A stretch of 64,000 nt of DNA from Tachypleus tridentatus (Eukaryota; Arthropoda; Merostomata; Xiphosura; Limulidae), in NCBI RefSeq assembly GCF_004210375.1, contig NC_134830.1:63359576-63423575 (forward strand), read 5' to 3'. The notes below the pieces were generated by a model that worked only from the letters and a program-made list of their open reading frames with translations, was not told where the DNA came from and searched no databases. The position numbers and the translations under genes are program-made. Positions 60,789 through 64,000 of this stretch are shown one piece after another. Position 1 is the first letter of the stretch, and each line of letters begins with the position of its first letter.

Positions 60789-63600
60789 TTATTTTAAATG
60801 ATTTTGTCTTAAAAATCTAATGTATAGATTTAACGGGGAAAAGTGTTTAGGTCTCTCTTCATCATATATGCAATACCTGTCTAGTTCGCATACAAACTCA
60901 TTTTTTCGCCAATTTTTATCAAAATATTTTATTGTACTCTGTAGAAGTCTATTTGGTATTGTTTGTGTATTTGAGTAATTATACATGAACTTTGATGAAG
61001 TGGTTTTAGGTACTGTGTATGCTGATCTAATTAGTGTATTCTGTAATGTTTGGAGTTTGGTTTGTATTTGTTTTTCACTTACACTGCTCCATGCAGGAGC
61101 TGCATAGTCTATTACAGGTCTAATGTATGTCTTGTATATTTTAATGATGTTTCCTGGTGTTGTTCTGTAGTTTTTACCAGTTAGACTCCTAGCATGGTTT
61201 ATTCTTCGCCAAATACTACTTTTTATGTTATTTACATGTTTTATCCATGTAAGTTTCGAATCATATGTTAATCCTAAAAATTATGCAGATGTAGCAGTCT
61301 GGAGGCGTTCCCCATTCATATAGATTTGGGGTTGAACTTTGTGATATTTCGCAGATTTTGAAAATATTACTAGTTGCGTCTTTGCTGTATTTATTTTGAT
61401 TCTGTATTTTTCACAATATTCACATAATCTATTTAGTTGTGGTTGTAAGTTGGCGGCTGCTATTTCTGGTGTAGGAACACTTTTTCAAATTGCTACATCA
61501 TCAGCGAACTGAGACGCGTATCCATGATTTGGATCTTTTAGTGGTATATTACTTACATACATGATGAAGAGAATAGGGCTAACCACTCCTCCTTGAGGGA
61601 CTCCAGCTTCTGGAGTGAAGAACTCCGAGAAAGTTCCCTCTACGTTTACTCTACATTTTCTATTTTCCAAAAAGTTTGATAACCAGTGAACAATTCCACG
61701 CGGTAGTCCCATTTCATACATACGGAACCGAAGACCATTGTGCCATACAGTGTCGAATGCTTTCTCGATATCGAGGAAGCAGGCAACAGTGCGTTCTTTA
61801 TTATTAAAGCTGTTTATTATTGTTTCAGATAGCCTAATTAAGTGATCTGTTGTTTGTCTATATTTTCTAAATCCGTTTTGTTCTTCTGGTAATTTTGCAT
61901 TATTCTCCAAAAAAGTGGAGAGTCTATTGCTTATTATTCTTTCGAGAATTTTGCCGACACAGCTGGTCAGGCTGATCGGTCGATAATTATTTGGTTTATT
62001 GGCTGGTTTTCCTTCTTTGTGGAACATTAAAATATTTGCTTGCTTCCAAGAAACTGGGATGTATCCAGAGTGTAGAGATAAATTAAATATTGCTAATAGG
62101 TGGTCAAATAATTTTGAAGTGCCTTTTATTGAGAAGTATTGCTTGTATTCCATCATTTCCTGGTGCTTTGTATTTTTGTATTTTTGATTGCTTGTTCAAG
62201 TTCATTTAGTTTGATTGTTTTGGTGAGTAGTTGGGTATTGTAGTCATATGTTTTGTTTGTGTTGCTGTTTTTGATGTTGACTGGAAAGTGTGGTTTATAT
62301 AATTCTATGTTATTTGTTACGTGATTGTTTATTTTATTGTAGTAGTAGTTGTTAATGTCGGTATCATTGTGTGTTTTAAATGTGTTTTGTAGATGATGTT
62401 TGAAGGTTTCTGCTTTTTCTTTGTTGGTATGTGCTAAGGTGTTATTATATTCCAGTGCAGGGTATTTTCTTGTGGCGGGTTCATTTGTGAATCTTTTCAA
62501 GTGTAGCCAGAACTTGCTGGGGTCAGTTTGTTCATTTAGTTGAGAGCAGAAGTTGTCCCATTTTTCTTGTTTTAGTTGTTTAATTTCTGTTCTAATTTTA
62601 TTTCTAATGTTGTTAATTTGTAATTTTATTAAGAAATAAAGAGTTCTCTTGTTGCTACAAATAGTCTTCTTAATTGTCTTCTTTGTTTTATCATAGATAA
62701 TAGTTGTTTTGTTGGTTTCCATGTATTGTTTGTGGTTGTATATTGTTGTTTAGGTATCGTATCTGTAGCTGCTTTTTGAAGGCACTCCATGATTATTTGA
62801 CTACAAGAGTCAATTTCTGATTCATTATATGCTGTATGTTTAGTTTTCCTGGTAGTATTCTGTTTGACATTTTTTGAAATTCCTGCCAATTAGCCTTTTT
62901 GTAGTCAAATTTATCCTGCCTATTGATTTTATTTTTATGGGGGGTGAGATCGAAGACACACCATATTGGGAGATGGTCGCTGTCAACATCTTTTCCCACA
63001 TTAAAGTTTATTAACTTGTGCCTCATATTGTAAGAAGTGGGACATATGTCCAGGATATCATTGGAGTTTGTTGTATAGTTAATATGGGTCGGGGTATTAT
63101 CATTAATAAGAGAAATACTATTATTATCTATGAATTGTAATAGGTGTCTGCCGTTGGAGTTTGTAGAATTACATCCAAAGTTCTTGTGTTTGGAATTCAG
63201 ATCACCTATTACTATTGTATTATGGTTGTGGGAAAAGATGTTGTATATTAGAAATATATCTATACACTTATTTGGAGAACAGTATAATCCTGCTATTGTT
63301 ATTTTCGATTGATTTTCTAAAAGAATATCAACCACCATATTTTCATTGTTGCTGTTCATTGGGATTTCAGTAACTGAAAGATGGTTTTTATATAATAACA
63401 TAATTCCTCTGTTGTTGTCTTGATTATTTCTTCTGTCTTTTCTTATTGAAGTATAGTTACATATTTTAAATCTATTTTGAGGATAAATTAATCTTTCACT
63501 TATGATAAGAATATCAGGGTTAATATTTGTTATTATGTCTTCGATCTCGTGTTACTTGGGAGCAAGTGCACCTTGGATGTTGATACTCAGAACTGTAAAT
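60789..63600 (-). pseudogene. ORF2 (endonuclease-reverse transcriptase) of the jockey-like LINE
   Basis: Endonuclease: LSINIQGA at the start, HEIEDIITNINPDILIISE, then NTIVIGDLNSKHKNFGCNST (family GDFNxKHxxWG) and SDHLPIWCVF (the SDH motif). RT: GKPANKPNNYRPISLTSC, NGFRKYRQTTDHLI, CFLDIEKAFDTVWHNGL, GVPQGGVVSPILFIMYVSN, QFADDVAI. The C-terminus ends SPLNLYIRFLRQNHLK. Catalytic Asp residues in FLDIEKAFD and FADD are present. Frames change near 62.85, 62.68, 62.15 and 61.49 kb. Confidence 0.92.
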
Positions 63601-63601
63601 T

Positions 63602-64000
63602 TTATGATTTAAGCATGTATCCTGTGATTGTTGTTATTAGATGTGGTATATGTGGTGTTATGTGTTTTTTTGCTATGTTTATGAATAGGTCAATACTATT
63701 ATTTGATTCATCCGGTTTAGTATATTCTGTAATAAACTCTGTGAGAATGTTTTTAATTAAATTTACTATTATGTTTGTTTCTTCGTTTGTATTTTCTTTT
63801 ATTGTAAGATTGTTGTTTTCTTGGTTGTTTGTTCTATCTGTGTTTCTGTTTTTGTGAAGTGATTTCTCTTTTCGTTGAATTTTGTTGTTTTTTAGTTAGT
63901 GATTTTAGTTGTGTAATATTTTCTTTTAACTTTTGTGGATATGTAGTTGGTCCTGTCGTTGTGTGTGTTTGTTGTGTTATTGTGTTTGATGTATCATCTT
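63602..64000 (-). pseudogene. ORF1 C-terminal part of the jockey-like LINE
   Basis: The last 85 or so codons are open: a polar Asn/Thr/Lys-rich part, then NLIKNILTEFITEYTKPDES and a C-terminus ITTITGYMLKS with TAA at 63602-63604. ORF2 begins within a few bases of this stop. It is presumed to be the Gag-like nucleic-acid-binding protein, but its zinc knuckles, if present, are outside the window. Confidence 0.65.

Larger units (their letters stand above)
60485..64000 (-). mobile_element. Jockey-like LINE, nearly complete, runs off the window
   Basis: The minus strand holds the C-terminus of ORF1, then ORF2 with endonuclease, RT and C-terminal part, then a 3' UTR of about 300 bp. The same 3' UTR occurs in the two truncated copies at 36.3-38.6 kb. 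ORF2 has at least four frame breaks, so it is inactive as written, but the protein sequence is well kept and the copy looks fairly young. Its 5' end lies beyond 64000. Confidence 0.92.

Noticed and set aside
63549..63857. 102-codon plus-strand hydrophobic ORF
   Set aside because: It is antisense to the Lys/Asn-rich ORF1 of the jockey-like LINE, and the reverse of such codons gives hydrophobic residues.

Overview
The window is animal nuclear DNA: AT-rich, with GT-AG introns, tRNA-derived SINEs, non-LTR and Ty3/gypsy-type retrotransposon remains, and mariner-type elements. There are no bacterial-type operons. The dominant SINE (SINE-A here) resembles, from memory, a repeat common in horseshoe crab (Xiphosura) sequence. 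I infer a horseshoe crab or related chelicerate with moderate confidence and could not check this by search.

One host gene is well supported. On the minus strand, ten exons between 34398 and 14460 encode the C-terminal two thirds of an SLC20/PiT sodium-phosphate cotransporter. All ten reading frames join with matching splice phases and GT/AG borders. The 5' exons (about the first 130 residues in the family) were not found. They are probably beyond base 64000, which would make that intron at least 29 kb long. The 3' UTR side (about 13.2-14.46 kb) holds a perfect 31-bp inverted repeat.

Layout. 0-3.7 kb is AT-rich with little recognisable. 3.7-11.1 kb is a decayed Ty3/gypsy-type element on the minus strand (zinc knuckle, protease, RT, RNase H start, integrase), crossed by a pair of diverged LTR-like direct repeats. 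11.3-14.4 kb is AT-rich and leads into the transporter 3' end. 14.5-34.4 kb holds the transporter exons, with introns full of SINEs, a 407-bp mariner-type MITE, a 188-bp palindromic element and an RT fragment. 34.5-48.4 kb holds SINEs, two tandem 3' ends of a jockey-like LINE, a decayed Tc1/mariner element and a LINE 3' end split by a SINE. 49.0-52.7 kb is a minisatellite split by a 3.3-kb non-LTR element. 52.8-59.5 kb holds SINEs, a second minisatellite with the same 43-44 bp period, and a head-to-head SINE pair. 60.5-64.0 kb is a nearly complete jockey-like LINE on the minus strand that runs off the window.

Three SINE families recur. SINE-A (about 260-280 bp) has a tRNA-like head with a CTCGTAA anticodon-like loop, a long conserved body and an (AAAC)n tail. 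SINE-B (about 120 bp) has a tRNA-like head with the B-box-like string GGTTCGATTCC and an (AC)n tail. SINE-C (about 120 bp) has a head related to B and an AATTCAAAACAA tail. All three share a 3' segment of the form CAGATAGCCC then GTRGCTTTG, which suggests one common LINE partner or a common origin. Many copies have clear target-site duplications (TSDs) of 9-14 bp, and several are nested inside other repeats, so relative insertion order can be read.
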